Positions 42,601 to 50,789 are shown, counted from the stretch's first letter. The stretch is DNA of 64,000 bases from Shimia isoporae (GCF_004346865.1 NZ_SMGR01000001.1:1054001-1118000), one strand, 5' to 3'. Numbers and translations are program-made. The notes: generated by a model from the sequence alone, not told the origin.

Positions 42601-42813
42601 GATAAAATCGCGACCGATGTTTTGCTGGAAAACGGCGTTCATGTGGACGTGAAGTGCAGTGACGGGATCTGCGGGGTTTGCAAGTGTGGACTGGTTTCCG
42701 GCGAGGTGGAGCATCGCGATTTCGTGCTGTCCAACAAGCAACGAGAGACTTCGGTCATCCTTTGCCAGAGCCGCGCAAAGGATGCCGGTGGCGTGGTCGA
42801 AATCGATCTGTGA
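39601..42813 (+). CDS. Self-sufficient reductive dehalogenase (RdhA-reductase fusion, BhbA-like)
   Basis: 1070 aa. Residues 1-720 resemble respiration-independent reductive dehalogenases (NpRdhA, BhbA), which use cobalamin to remove halide from aromatics. The corrinoid-binding fold is duplicated: GWNAKAHT (K215) and GYNAKAHT (K494). Y426 (CPEWAWYSHD) and K494 are candidates for the catalytic Tyr/Lys. Two 4Fe-4S clusters: C558-x2-C561-x2-C564-x3-C568-P, and C594 with C607-x2-C610-x3-C614-P. Residues about 745-1070 are a phthalate-dioxygenase-reductase-type module: flavin RQYSMSG, NAD(P) GGGIGITPM, 2Fe-2S CSDGICGVCKCG. There is no Tat signal or membrane anchor gene, so the enzyme is cytosolic and fed by NAD(P)H. 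The substrate is unknown. Confidence 0.88.
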   Translation: MGIRFFSDKSRPVHMGPYPLERLERGSMPSLGAVPCDGTLSFSRPESPESIVNAMGEFQAMMDALRDGLVNQVRSAVPIDLQERSNHLKAFGYFSDTSMVGIGPVPTEAVLQTPRRNPEIDRLAHALKTRQTKTLASGIDLIMADLKDSMEAPPSSIEGQGTAIVFLVEHMRDPERGEPGSDWIMDAQDHRACLRATETAVVIANYIRLLGWNAKAHTATSTDVDLGRLGVAAGLLSPEGEDLVAPWLGTRYGLAVVTTDMELAHDLPLAPMAKQPWFRTQGPAWWLGKGFAKSSLNQDPFRNRDYVKGAHPFERLKRVKEPTTYIDEARVARVPKRADMFARAQFGDMGKPLQDAAKGGYYVRKAAPSMAQRRALGAFVLLQDGESADVEKPTDAERNAANLKAASYFLGVDAVGLSRCPEWAWYSHDATGEPINPTHDQAISMIIDQGYETMEGASGDDWISVAQSMRAYLRFSLLGGVIAQQIRNLGYNAKAHTVMDGEVLQPPLLLLSGLGEVSRIGEVILNPYLGPRLKSGAITTDMPMDHDQPIDFGLQNFCESCNKCARECPSGAITAGPKRMFNGYEIWKSDSQKCATYRVTTPGGAMCGRCMKTCPWNLEGLFAEAPFRWAASNFPSLAKPLAKLDDAVGNGGLNDVKKWWWDLELEEDGAYRPTKQPLNRRDLQVDLDLKYEDQTLAVYPAQLAPHPWPYPFPMDREAGISAYESMVSAEEYKSRISAGDMSVVHEYSVPSSEDAPVVRVEISAVEAMTADVTKYEFRTLDGSALPEWTAGAHLDVLVAPEFLRQYSMSGNPNDRDTYQIGVLREDEGRGGSALLHRIFSEGRKVFVSKPINHFELEESATRTFLMGGGIGITPMIAFAHRLHELGRDFSLHYSASREDGAGYINDLKGMPWADKVEFHFSDKGTRADLDAILAGYQDGWHVYTCGPDRYMDGVMAAAERQGFPDDARHLEYFSVPEQPEYENFEFRLKLKDGRELIVPEDKIATDVLLENGVHVDVKCSDGICGVCKCGLVSGEVEHRDFVLSNKQRETSVILCQSRAKDAGGVVEIDL

Positions 42814-42818
42814 GTCCT

Positions 42819-42857
42819 GTCTGCAAAACGTCGGTATTCCGTCTGCATCACGTCGGT
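42819..42857. repeat. Short tandem direct repeat
   Basis: GTCTGCA-AA-ACGTCGGT (42819-42835) and GTCTGCA-TC-ACGTCGGT (42841-42857), 22 bp apart, fill most of the 49 bp between the convergent dehalogenase and MarC genes. Function unknown. Confidence 0.6.
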
Positions 42858-42862
42858 CGCGG

Positions 42863-43492
42863 CTAGAGGCCGTTCTTGGAGATCTCCAACATGGCCCCGA
42901 GCACAAGGTCGGCGGCCACAGATGCGAGGATCATGCCCATCACGCGGCTGACAATGGCAGCGCCCGAATTGCCAATTAGCCGGATGATCGGACCTGCCGC
43001 GAGCATACAAAGATATGCGACCAAAAGGACTGCGAGCATAATGGCGCCGGTGAACGCCTGATCGGTGATCGGAACGGTGCTGTTATCTGTCATCAGCACG
43101 ATTGCCAGCATTGCCCCGGGTGAGGCCAAGGACGGTACCGCCAACGGAAACACTGCGGGTGAGGGGCGCTCGGGCAGTTCGGCGTCGATGTCTGCAGAAT
43201 GCTTGTCCGTTTCGGGTTTGGACTCGCCAAAAATCATCGAGAGAGCAAAGAGAAACAGGACAATGCCGCCTGCGATCTGGAACGACAGGAGGCTGATACC
43301 GAGACCATCGATCAAAAGCTGGCCAAATACGAGAAAGAACAGCAACACTCCCGCGGAAACGGCTGATGCGAGCAACGCGGTCTTGCGGCGTTCCGGTGTG
43401 GTCATTGCTGCGGTCACAGCTATGAAAACGGGAATGGTGCCGATCGGGTCGATCACAACCCAAAGCGTTACAAAGCGTTCAAAAATATCCAT
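42863..43492 (-). CDS. MarC family integral membrane protein
   Basis: 209 aa with six hydrophobic segments. The family N-terminus FVTLWVVIDPIGTIPVFIAVT, then PLAVPSLASPGAMLAIVL and NSGAAIVSRVMGMILASVA are all MarC/UPF0056 segments. MarC was once linked to multiple antibiotic resistance, but this is not supported for E. coli MarC; the transport role is unknown. Convergent with the dehalogenase gene. Confidence 0.9.
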   Translation of the reverse strand: MDIFERFVTLWVVIDPIGTIPVFIAVTAAMTTPERRKTALLASAVSAGVLLFFLVFGQLLIDGLGISLLSFQIAGGIVLFLFALSMIFGESKPETDKHSADIDAELPERPSPAVFPLAVPSLASPGAMLAIVLMTDNSTVPITDQAFTGAIMLAVLLVAYLCMLAAGPIIRLIGNSGAAIVSRVMGMILASVAADLVLGAMLEISKNGL

Positions 43493-43631
43493 GAGAGCAC
43501 GCTAGGGAGGCTGTCATGGGATGTCACGCGATTGTTGAATGAACCGGGTGCGGCTCTGGAAAAATAAAATTTTCCAGATTAGGTGCGGAGCCGGGATTGA
43601 CTGACAGTTGGGATTGTATTTGCATTCCGTC

Positions 43632-44057
43632 ATGGGCTTTGAAGTAACCGTCAGCAAAGAGCTGAATCTCGTTTACACCAAGTATTCCGGTTTTGTTAAA
43701 ACCCGGGAAACGGAGCAAGCAATGTTTGCGACGGTGGAGCACCCCGATTTTTTGCCGGGAATGTCTGAACTGACCGATCTTTCCGAGGTTGAAGGTACAG
43801 AACTTGTCGTGGAGAGCATGGACGCGCATACGTCCCAATTGGCCGTTCACTATGAGATGCAAGCGAAACTGACGACGCACTATATTTATGCGCCTGATGA
43901 TGTTGGTTTCGGGCTGGCTCAAGCACATCGTGAGATTGCGAAGGGCCAGATCGAGAATTTGACTGTCCTGATCTTCCGGAGCGAAGCCGAAGTGTTGAAT
44001 GCAATGGGCCGCAACGAAAGCTCGATCGCAGAACTGTTGCGGGCCGGTTTCCGTTAG
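43632..44057 (+). CDS. Hypothetical protein, STAS/SpoIIAA-like size
   Basis: 141 aa, not firmly recognised. The pattern of strands and helices (MGFEVTVSKELNLVYTKYSG, VKTRETEQAMFATVEHPDFL, LSEVEGTELVVES) recalls short SpoIIAA-like proteins, but no motif is decisive. The ATG 43632 has no clear ribosome site; in-frame TTG codons from 43608 are alternatives. It is monocistronic, between divergent marC and convergent ackA. Confidence 0.65.
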   Translation: MGFEVTVSKELNLVYTKYSGFVKTRETEQAMFATVEHPDFLPGMSELTDLSEVEGTELVVESMDAHTSQLAVHYEMQAKLTTHYIYAPDDVGFGLAQAHREIAKGQIENLTVLIFRSEAEVLNAMGRNESSIAELLRAGFR

Positions 44058-44076
44058 CGCGGCCCATGTGCCGCGC
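44057..44076 (+). terminator. GC-rich hairpin after hypothetical gene
   Basis: Perfect 7-bp stem GCGCGGC / GCCGCGC, 6-nt loop, starting at the last base of the stop codon. There is no T-run. Confidence 0.4.
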
Positions 44077-44099
44077 CACTCAAAGTGCGTTTCTGAGGT

Positions 44100-44140
44100 G
44101 TGACGGGCGAACCCGGATAAATGGCAGCTCAGCCCGTCAC
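44100..44140 (-). terminator. Inverted repeat overlapping the ackA end
   Basis: Perfect 9-bp inverted repeat GTGACGGGC / GCCCGTCAC with a 23-nt loop; its inner arm lies in the last codons of ackA. It probably marks the 3' end of the ackA message, although no T-run follows. Confidence 0.35.
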
Positions 44141-45292
44141 CAATCGGCGGGTTTCTCCGGCAATGATGCGCTCTTCGTCTGTGGGGATCACATGTGCTGC
44201 AAGGCGGCTGTTTGGCGTAGTTATGCGCGTCGCTCCAGCGAAATTGGCGGTTTCGTCCATGTCCGCTCCGAGCCATGCACAGGCTTGCAAAATACGGGCA
44301 CGAATGCGCGCGGCGTTTTCGCCTATGCCGCCGGTGAAGACGAGCGCGTCCAGACCTCCGAGCGTTGCCGCGAGCGCGCCGATCTTCTTGGCGGCTTGAT
44401 AGACAAAGAGATCCACGGCCTCGACTGCCGCCGGACTGTCGGATGCGAGCAGGTCGCGCATGTCTGAGCTGATGCCGGACACACCGAGCAATCCGGATTT
44501 GCTGCCCAATGTGGTTTCAATTTCCTCCACGGTCATGCCGCGATCGCGCAGCATGTGAAAAATAACACCAGGATCAAGCTCGCCGCAGCGCCGCCCCATG
44601 ACCAGACCGTCAAGCGCTGTGTAGCCCATCGTTGTGGCGATGGATTTCATGTTCTGCATCGCACACATAGAGGCGCCGTTGCCCAGATGTGCGACGATCA
44701 CGCGGCCGTTTGGGACGTCCAGATGATGTGTAAGCTGTGTCGAGATGTAGTGATAACTCAGACCGTGGAAACCGTAGCGCAACACGCCATCGTCAGAAAA
44801 CGAGCGTGGGATTGCAAAAAGCTGCGCTATGCGCGGCTGGGTCCGGTGAAAAGCTGTGTCAAAACAGGCGACTTGCGGGATGTCTGCCAAGCGCCGCGCA
44901 ACGGCGCGGATGCCAGCGAGATTGTGCGGCTGGTGGGCGGGAGCAAGCGGTGCCAGCTTTTCCAGCTTGGCCATTACCGCGTCGGTGACGCGGGCAGGGG
45001 CTGCAAAGTCTTGCCCACCATGCACGACGCGGTGACCCGCGCCGACAATGCGCAATTCGTCGCTGAGCCCTTTGATGTGGTTAAGCAGCCAGTCCAGAAC
45101 CTCGGCGTGAGTGGCGTCCGGCGAAACAGGCAGATCAATCTCATTCTTGCCACCGTGATAGGCCGGTCCGAGGCCAATACGGTCGACCTGTCCGTGCAGA
45201 TGCAGGGTCAGGTCGGTGCCGTAAACGGCATATTTGATAGATGACGAACCGGCGTTCAGGACCAGAAAGGCGTCTTTCTTGGCGGTGCTCAC
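44129..45292 (-). CDS. ackA: Acetate kinase
   Basis: 387 aa, converts acetate and ATP to acetyl phosphate and ADP, reversibly. Family segments: FLVLNAGSSSIKYAVYG at the N-terminus, VVHGGQDF, FDTAFHRTQP, YGFHGLSYHYI, VAHLGNGASMCA, FTGGIGENAARIR. The GTG start overlaps the stop of the upstream acyltransferase gene by 4 bp, so the pair is coupled. Together they form the AckA-Pta route between acetate and acetyl-CoA. Confidence 0.95.
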   Translation of the reverse strand: MSTAKKDAFLVLNAGSSSIKYAVYGTDLTLHLHGQVDRIGLGPAYHGGKNEIDLPVSPDATHAEVLDWLLNHIKGLSDELRIVGAGHRVVHGGQDFAAPARVTDAVMAKLEKLAPLAPAHQPHNLAGIRAVARRLADIPQVACFDTAFHRTQPRIAQLFAIPRSFSDDGVLRYGFHGLSYHYISTQLTHHLDVPNGRVIVAHLGNGASMCAMQNMKSIATTMGYTALDGLVMGRRCGELDPGVIFHMLRDRGMTVEEIETTLGSKSGLLGVSGISSDMRDLLASDSPAAVEAVDLFVYQAAKKIGALAATLGGLDALVFTGGIGENAARIRARILQACAWLGADMDETANFAGATRITTPNSRLAAHVIPTDEERIIAGETRRLVTG

Positions 45293-46230
45293 ATCAAGTC
45301 CTTTCCAAGATTATGGTGCACCATGAGCTGCGCCAGCGCGGCGGACACAAGGCGCGATAGCGTGCCATCGGCGCGGCTGGTCAGCATGATCGGAACACGG
45401 GCGCCAAGAACGAGCCCCGCGCTGTCTGCACCGGCAAGATACATCAGCTGTTTGGCAATCATGTTGCCGGCTTCGAGATCCGGGGCGACCAGAATATCCG
45501 CATCGCCAGGCACGTCGGACACGATGCCCTTGGTTTTGGCCGCCTTCGCTGAGATGGCGTTGTCAAACGCCAGGGGTCCTTCGAGAATGCCGCCGGTGAT
45601 CTGGCCACGGTCTGCCATCTTGCAAAGGGCAGCGGCTTCCAGCGTGGAAGGAATTTTGGGATAAATGGTTTCCAGCGCGGACAAGATTGCAACCTTGGGA
45701 ATGTCCACGCCCAGGGCCTGGGCCAATTCGATGGAGTTCTGAACAATGTCAGCTTTGACCATCAGGTCCGGAAAAATGTTGATCGCAGCGTCCGTGATCA
45801 GCAGCGGTTTGGGATAGGTCGGTACGTCGAGCACAAAAACATGGCTCATGCGGCGCGCCGTTCGCAGGCCGTGCGTTTTGTGAACAACGGCGCTCATGAC
45901 TTCGTCCGTGTGCAAGGCGCCCTTCATCAGGGCCTGCGCCCGCCCTTCACGTACAAGCCGGACAGAAATCTCTGCGCTGTCATGGCTGTGTTCCGCGTCG
46001 ACGATTTCCATGTCGGAAATATCCAGTCCGGCTTCTTCGGCAGCGCCTTGAACGCGAGCTTCAGGGCCGACAAGGATTGGAGTGATCAAAGTCCGGTCCC
46101 GTGCAGCCAATGCGCCTTCGAGCGAAGCGGAGTCACAGGCGTGCACAACGGCGGTCGGGATCGGGTCCAGCGGTTCGGTGGCCGCGAGCATATCGTCAAA
46201 GCTGTTCTGGTGGGGGGCGTTCGGGTCCAA
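45289..46230 (-). CDS. Phosphate acetyl/butyryltransferase family protein
   Basis: About 313 aa, PTA_PTB fold: acyl-CoA plus phosphate to acyl phosphate plus CoA. Seen are TLITPILVGPEARV, ALMKGALHTDEVM, DAAINIFPDLMVKADIV, GPLAFDNAIS and DILVAPDLEAGNMIAKQL. It is the short type without the regulatory domain of enterobacterial Pta and without an enoyl-CoA hydratase domain. The best start is TTG 46230 (GGAG 6 nt upstream); earlier in-frame TTG/GTG codons up to 46272 lack a ribosome site. Coupled to ackA, so acetyl phosphate is the likely product. Confidence 0.88.
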   Translation of the reverse strand: MDPNAPHQNSFDDMLAATEPLDPIPTAVVHACDSASLEGALAARDRTLITPILVGPEARVQGAAEEAGLDISDMEIVDAEHSHDSAEISVRLVREGRAQALMKGALHTDEVMSAVVHKTHGLRTARRMSHVFVLDVPTYPKPLLITDAAINIFPDLMVKADIVQNSIELAQALGVDIPKVAILSALETIYPKIPSTLEAAALCKMADRGQITGGILEGPLAFDNAISAKAAKTKGIVSDVPGDADILVAPDLEAGNMIAKQLMYLAGADSAGLVLGARVPIMLTSRADGTLSRLVSAALAQLMVHHNLGKDLM

Positions 46231-46360
46231 GGGAATCTCCACAACTGAATGTATTTGCTTCAATAGCCGCAACAGATTTCAGGAATACAAAAACCTCGCG
46301 GGATCGGCATAGTTTCGCCATCCGCGACTGATCTGACAAGGGTTCCGGCGGGGAAGGGGC

Positions 46361-46867
46361 CTAGACGCCTTCGGCAAAGGTGCCGTAGTCGCGTTGCGAC
46401 CAAATCAGAGGCGCACCCTGATTGAGCAAAACGCGGGTGACGTTGCCGACCATGATCACATGATCGCCCGCATCATGAGCTGCCGCCGTGGTGCATTCAA
46501 AACGCGCAAGACAGTCGTCAAAGATGGGCGCGTTGTCATGTCCCGGGAATGGATCGACCATTTCGAACGCATCAGCGCGGCGTGCGAATTCGAGTGCGAG
46601 GTCGTATTGATCATGGCGCAATACATGAATCGCATAGTGTTTGGCTGAGGCGAAAGGCTCGAACCGGTCAGAGTTCTTCGCCGGGCACCACAGGACCATC
46701 GGCGGGTCAAGCGACACGGAGGAAAACGAATTGGCTGTCATGCCAATCGGTCCGCTGTCAGTCAGTGTTGTGATGACGGTCACGCCGGTGGCGAAACTGC
46801 CCAACGCATTGCGATAAGGGCGTTCGTTGTCCGCGGTGGGTTCGAAAACCTCTGAGATGATGTCCAT
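46361..46867 (-). CDS. Flavin reductase-like (FMN-binding) domain protein
   Basis: 168 aa. The flavin-reductase fold is marked by RNALGSFATGVTVITTL, GMTANSFSSVSLDPPMVLWC and CLARFECTTAAAHDAGDHVI. Such proteins give reduced FMN to two-component monooxygenases, or are stand-alone FMN oxidoreductases. ATG 46867 is chosen; reading back to 46933 adds 22 residues with no family match. No partner oxygenase lies beside it. Confidence 0.88.
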   Translation of the reverse strand: MDIISEVFEPTADNERPYRNALGSFATGVTVITTLTDSGPIGMTANSFSSVSLDPPMVLWCPAKNSDRFEPFASAKHYAIHVLRHDQYDLALEFARRADAFEMVDPFPGHDNAPIFDDCLARFECTTAAAHDAGDHVIMVGNVTRVLLNQGAPLIWSQRDYGTFAEGV

Positions 46868-46995
46868 CAAGGGCCTGCCGTCTGTGCCTGTGTGCTTTGG
46901 GGCAGCATTGAAGCGAATTGGCTGCTGTTGCAAGGGGCTGCAATGGATTTACGTACAGGTGCGGGATTTGTGCAAAAATTGCGGATACAGGTGTT

Positions 46996-48405
46996 TCAGT
47001 TCAAATCTTCCAGAAGGCGGCTGTGTTTCTGGCACTGTTCGATGACCTTTTGCAGGGTATCAAAGCCGCGCGATTTCAACATGGGTAGCATCCGGCACAA
47101 CACTTCTGCCGTGGCCTGCGCGTCACCGAGCGCTGTGTGGCGCAAATGCTGCGGGATGGACACGCCGAGGCGCGAACAGAGCGCGTCAAGCGTATGGCTT
47201 TCCGTGGTGCCAAACAGCACCGCGGAGAGCAGAACCGTATCCAGAACTGGATGGGTCCATGCCAGATCATAGTCTTTGGCGCGCCGATGCAGGAAGGCCA
47301 TGTCAAAAGGCGCGTTGTGGGCAACGATCACAGCGTCGCGGGCGAAATGATGAAACTCTGTCGCCACGGTTTGAAATGGCGGCGCGTCTGCCACCATAGC
47401 ATCTGTGATGTGATGCACTTTTGTTGAAGCCGGTGGGATGGGGCGAGCGGGATTGACAAGACGGTCGATCTTTTCGCCTGCCACGATCATGCCGCGCAAC
47501 ACCCGAACAGCACCGAGTTGGACAACCTCGTCCTTATGCGGCAGCAGCCCTGTCGTCTCGCTGTCAAACACCACAAACGGCACGCGGTCGATCGGGAGTT
47601 TCAAAAGATCGGAAGGGCCGGCGTTGCTGAGCAGGTCGAAGTCGTATGTCAGGGGGCGCGACGCTTCTGGCGAGAGATGGGTGTGCGCTTCGTCAATCAG
47701 CATCATGTATCCGCGCGCCGTGCCCAGTGGTTTCAGGCGGGCGGCGAAGCTGACGTCGCCGTTGAGGCATGTGGCCTCAAAGCGGATTTCGCGATCCGAT
47801 TTAACCAGTTCATCGTGCGCCGCCAGCAGTACACTTTTGTCGAAATAGTCAAAGATCGACGCGTTCAGGCGGGGCGGGGCAATCTGCGCCAGAGCGCTGG
47901 CGGCCTGGCCATCGTAAAGCACAATGCGATGTGTCGGTCCGATCAGAACGATCGCGAGAGGTATTTCCGACAAAAGCGCCGTGAGGCGGTTCTTTTCATC
48001 AGACAGCGCCTCGGTTTCCAGTGCGACAAGCTCGGCGGCGTCCAAGGTCTGTGCATCGAGCTGTGTCGTCACGGCATCCGCAGCGGGGGCAAGGTCACCA
48101 AGATAGCGCGCTGCGTGTGTATCCAACGCGGCCGGTACGCCGGCATGAGCCCGCACACGCAAGGTCGAAGCGAGCCTTTCGATAGGTTTTGCGACGTTTT
48201 CGTCGAACAGAAACCATATCGCCGTGGCGAGGCCCAAAAGGCCAAACCCCGATATGATAGCTGCAAGCATAAAACCGGGACCGGCGCCGCCTTCGAAGGA
48301 ATGGCGATAGCCGGCAAACAGAGCAAGTGCCACGACCAGAATGCCGCCCGCAGCCATGAGGGCAAAGAACAGAAGGATACGCAGGCGCAGGCTCAGGCGG
48401 GTCAT
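46996..48405 (-). CDS. Membrane-anchored sensor-like protein with DEDDh 3'-5' exonuclease domain
   Basis: 469 aa. The N-terminus has two transmembrane helices (about 8-33 and 44-67), then a HAMP-like/coiled segment (NVAKPIERLASTL) and a PAS-like region (about 140-240), the layout of a histidine-kinase sensor. The C-terminal domain is a Pol III epsilon-type exonuclease with D281-x-E283 (VVFDSETTG), D368 (VAHNAPFDMAFL), H423 and D428 (HTALGDAQAT): the full DEDDh set. It follows the DUF294 gene and a small membrane gene behind the acetate symporter, an arrangement also met in other proteobacteria. ATG 48405 lies one base after the upstream stop. Substrate and role are unknown. Confidence 0.88.
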   Translation of the reverse strand: MTRLSLRLRILLFFALMAAGGILVVALALFAGYRHSFEGGAGPGFMLAAIISGFGLLGLATAIWFLFDENVAKPIERLASTLRVRAHAGVPAALDTHAARYLGDLAPAADAVTTQLDAQTLDAAELVALETEALSDEKNRLTALLSEIPLAIVLIGPTHRIVLYDGQAASALAQIAPPRLNASIFDYFDKSVLLAAHDELVKSDREIRFEATCLNGDVSFAARLKPLGTARGYMMLIDEAHTHLSPEASRPLTYDFDLLSNAGPSDLLKLPIDRVPFVVFDSETTGLLPHKDEVVQLGAVRVLRGMIVAGEKIDRLVNPARPIPPASTKVHHITDAMVADAPPFQTVATEFHHFARDAVIVAHNAPFDMAFLHRRAKDYDLAWTHPVLDTVLLSAVLFGTTESHTLDALCSRLGVSIPQHLRHTALGDAQATAEVLCRMLPMLKSRGFDTLQKVIEQCQKHSRLLEDLN

Positions 48406-48406
48406 A

Positions 48407-48925
48407 TCAGATCTCGCAGATAGCAATCAGAAGCGGGTCGTCGTCAGACACGGAAACCCAGTCTACGCCTTCGAGTGCGCCCGTGTCCGTGAACGCGACA
48501 TTGTCGACCAGCGCGGCACGGCGGCCTTGGACACAATCCGCAACCACAGTGAGGCGGTTAAGCGGCGACCACCGGCCATAAAAGTAGACGTCCGCCAAAC
48601 GTTGATCCGGCAGGGACGAATTGGTTTGAAGGCTCGTTGCGTCCAGCGCGACAAAGCGTTCGACAAATGGCACGACGTATGTCCAGGGACGGTAGACCGC
48701 ACGGTTCTCGACGGTTTGCACAACCGAGAACCCCTCTGGCATGGTTTCAATTGTGCGATCATACCAACCGTACTCGGAGGTTATGGTAGCTGCGAGCATG
48801 GCCAGACCGGCGGTGACGGGTACCAACCAACGCGGCAGCCGGTTGCCGGTGACGCGCAAGATCAGCATCATCAGGCCAGCGCCGGCAATCCCGGCGACAA
48901 AAGTGGCGATGAGTTCTACAAACAT
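48407..48925 (-). CDS. Membrane protein of unknown function in DUF294-exonuclease operon
   Basis: 172 aa. Two hydrophobic segments (about 4-25 and 33-50) and a soluble C-terminal half with SVVQTVENRAVYRPWTYVVP and DVYFYGRWSPLNRLTVV. Not recognised. It is 16 bp after the DUF294 gene and 1 bp before the exonuclease gene, so the three are probably one unit. Confidence 0.8.
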   Translation of the reverse strand: MFVELIATFVAGIAGAGLMMLILRVTGNRLPRWLVPVTAGLAMLAATITSEYGWYDRTIETMPEGFSVVQTVENRAVYRPWTYVVPFVERFVALDATSLQTNSSLPDQRLADVYFYGRWSPLNRLTVVADCVQGRRAALVDNVAFTDTGALEGVDWVSVSDDDPLLIAICEI

Positions 48926-48941
48926 TCCATGGTCCTTCGTC

Positions 48942-50771
48942 TTAGCCCAGCATGCCCTTGCCGTGACCGATAGCGGATTGCAACGATTTCACAACGACAA
49001 AGGCGTCGCGGAGGTGGCTGCGTTCGAAATCCGAGAGGGCGGCGGGGCTTAGAAAATTGTCCGGCTTTTCGCCTGCCGTGATTTGCCTGGCCTGATGTTC
49101 CAGTCGGGTTTGCGCAATCAGATCATAGGCATCCAGCAAGTCGGCTGCGCCGCTTGAAGAGAGCACCTGAGCCGATTGCGCTGCCTTAAGTCGGGCGCGG
49201 GTGTTGGTTTCCGCAAGTTGCCCCTGCAACGCATACAACCGTCCGAGGTCCACCACGGGTACAACTCCGTTGTGCTTCATATCCAATTGGTTTTTGTGCT
49301 CGCCCGAACGAATGGTGGCCAAGCCCCGAAGCAGGCCGAGTGGCGGCTGATGACCCAACGAATTGCCGGTCATGTGGGCGACGAAAATTGAGTTGGCAGA
49401 GGCTGCTTTCAGCGTGTCTTCCTGTAAATCTGCAAAGAGATCGAAGGTGCCGCCAATTGGACGCAGATCGAACATCACGCTCGCGAGCATTTGCGCCTCC
49501 GGGTTGGGTGTGTCGATCCAACCCTTGAAATACTGGCGCCAGACGGCGAGAGGCTGACACCATCGCGCGTTTGTGGCCATCATATCGCCGGGGCAATAAA
49601 AATAGCCGATCGTATCCAGACCGTCACTGACGATTTGGGCAAGTTTTGCAAAATATCCGGTTCGCATATCGTCGGTGGCACTGTCGTCTAGGATCAGACA
49701 GTTGTCCTGATCCGAAACGCCGGTTTGTTCCTGACGGCCTTGAGATCCGCAAGCCAGCCACAGATAAGGCACAGGCGGCGGCCCCAGTTCGTCTTCGGCG
49801 ATTGCAAGCAGGCGTCGCGTCGCCGTGTCCGCGACATCGGTGATCAGTCGCGTGACGATTTCGTGGCGGTTTCCGCCGGCAACGAGTTGGACCAAAAGTT
49901 GGGGAATGCGCGCGGTGACCTTCGCCATATCCTGCGCTGTGCGGGCATTGGCAATCTCGGCGACGAGTTCTGCCGAGCTGACAGCCTGTACGCGGGTAAG
50001 ATCGGTCTGAGTTACGATGCCAATAAGCCTTCCGGCCTCCACAATCGGTACATGGCCGATGCCGCGTTCCATCATCACGTGCAATACATCGGATCCGATT
50101 GCCGTTGGCGGCAAACTGATCGGGTTTGGGGACATCACGTCCGAGACAGGCGTATCCAATGGGCGTGCTTCGGCCAGAACCTTGCCGACAAGATCGCCGG
50201 AAGTCAGTATGCCGGAGAGGGCTGTTCCTTGCATGATGCAAAGGGACGAAATGCCTTTGCCGCGCATAAGACGCGCGGCGTCTCCGACACTTGTATCCGG
50301 TACAACCGAGACCGGCGTACGGGCCATGAAACTGTCTACGCGCGACGTCGCGAGGTCGTTTGAAGATGCTTTGCGTGCGGAACGAGATCGATCAAAAAAA
50401 CGTCGTGCCGGTTCGTGTTCGGCAATCAAAGCGCGGAATTTTGCAGCCGGCAGCACCAGCAGGAGTGCATGTTCTTCAGCGCGTGCTGACGTGACAGCCA
50501 TGCCATTTCGTAACAGGCCGCGTTCGCCAAAAGAGTTGCGCAACCCAAGGTGGGACACCACAACATCGTTTTCGTCTCGGACTTCGATGACGCCTTCGTA
50601 GACGATAAACAGGCCCGCAAGCTTCTCACCCAGATCGTAGACGGCAAAGTCCTTCTCGACCTCCCAGACGTCGAAACTCGCCGCTAGGTCCGGCAGCGCG
50701 TCTGGCGGAAGTGCATCATAAGGGTGCACGGAACGCAGGAAGCGGGTGATCTGGTCTTGGGTCAGGGGCAT
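48942..50771 (-). CDS. Cyclic-nucleotide-binding/CBS/DUF294 nucleotidyltransferase-like protein
   Basis: 609 aa, cytosolic regulator. Order: cNMP-binding domain (about 10-130, with LRNSFGERGLL), two CBS domains (about 150-270, PIVEAGRLIGIVTQTDL), DUF294 nucleotidyltransferase domain with G342-S343-QGRQEQTGVS-D354-Q-D356, and a C-terminal helical DUF294_C part. The G-S-x-D-x-D motif is intact, so nucleotidyl transfer is possible (compare GlnD and the GlnE group). The gene nearly always stands beside the acetate-type symporter and the exonuclease, suggesting joint control of carboxylate uptake. A terminator separates it from the symporter gene. Confidence 0.9.
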   Translation of the reverse strand: MPLTQDQITRFLRSVHPYDALPPDALPDLAASFDVWEVEKDFAVYDLGEKLAGLFIVYEGVIEVRDENDVVVSHLGLRNSFGERGLLRNGMAVTSARAEEHALLLVLPAAKFRALIAEHEPARRFFDRSRSARKASSNDLATSRVDSFMARTPVSVVPDTSVGDAARLMRGKGISSLCIMQGTALSGILTSGDLVGKVLAEARPLDTPVSDVMSPNPISLPPTAIGSDVLHVMMERGIGHVPIVEAGRLIGIVTQTDLTRVQAVSSAELVAEIANARTAQDMAKVTARIPQLLVQLVAGGNRHEIVTRLITDVADTATRRLLAIAEDELGPPPVPYLWLACGSQGRQEQTGVSDQDNCLILDDSATDDMRTGYFAKLAQIVSDGLDTIGYFYCPGDMMATNARWCQPLAVWRQYFKGWIDTPNPEAQMLASVMFDLRPIGGTFDLFADLQEDTLKAASANSIFVAHMTGNSLGHQPPLGLLRGLATIRSGEHKNQLDMKHNGVVPVVDLGRLYALQGQLAETNTRARLKAAQSAQVLSSSGAADLLDAYDLIAQTRLEHQARQITAGEKPDNFLSPAALSDFERSHLRDAFVVVKSLQSAIGHGKGMLG

Positions 50772-50789
50772 AACTGCACTCTATCATTG

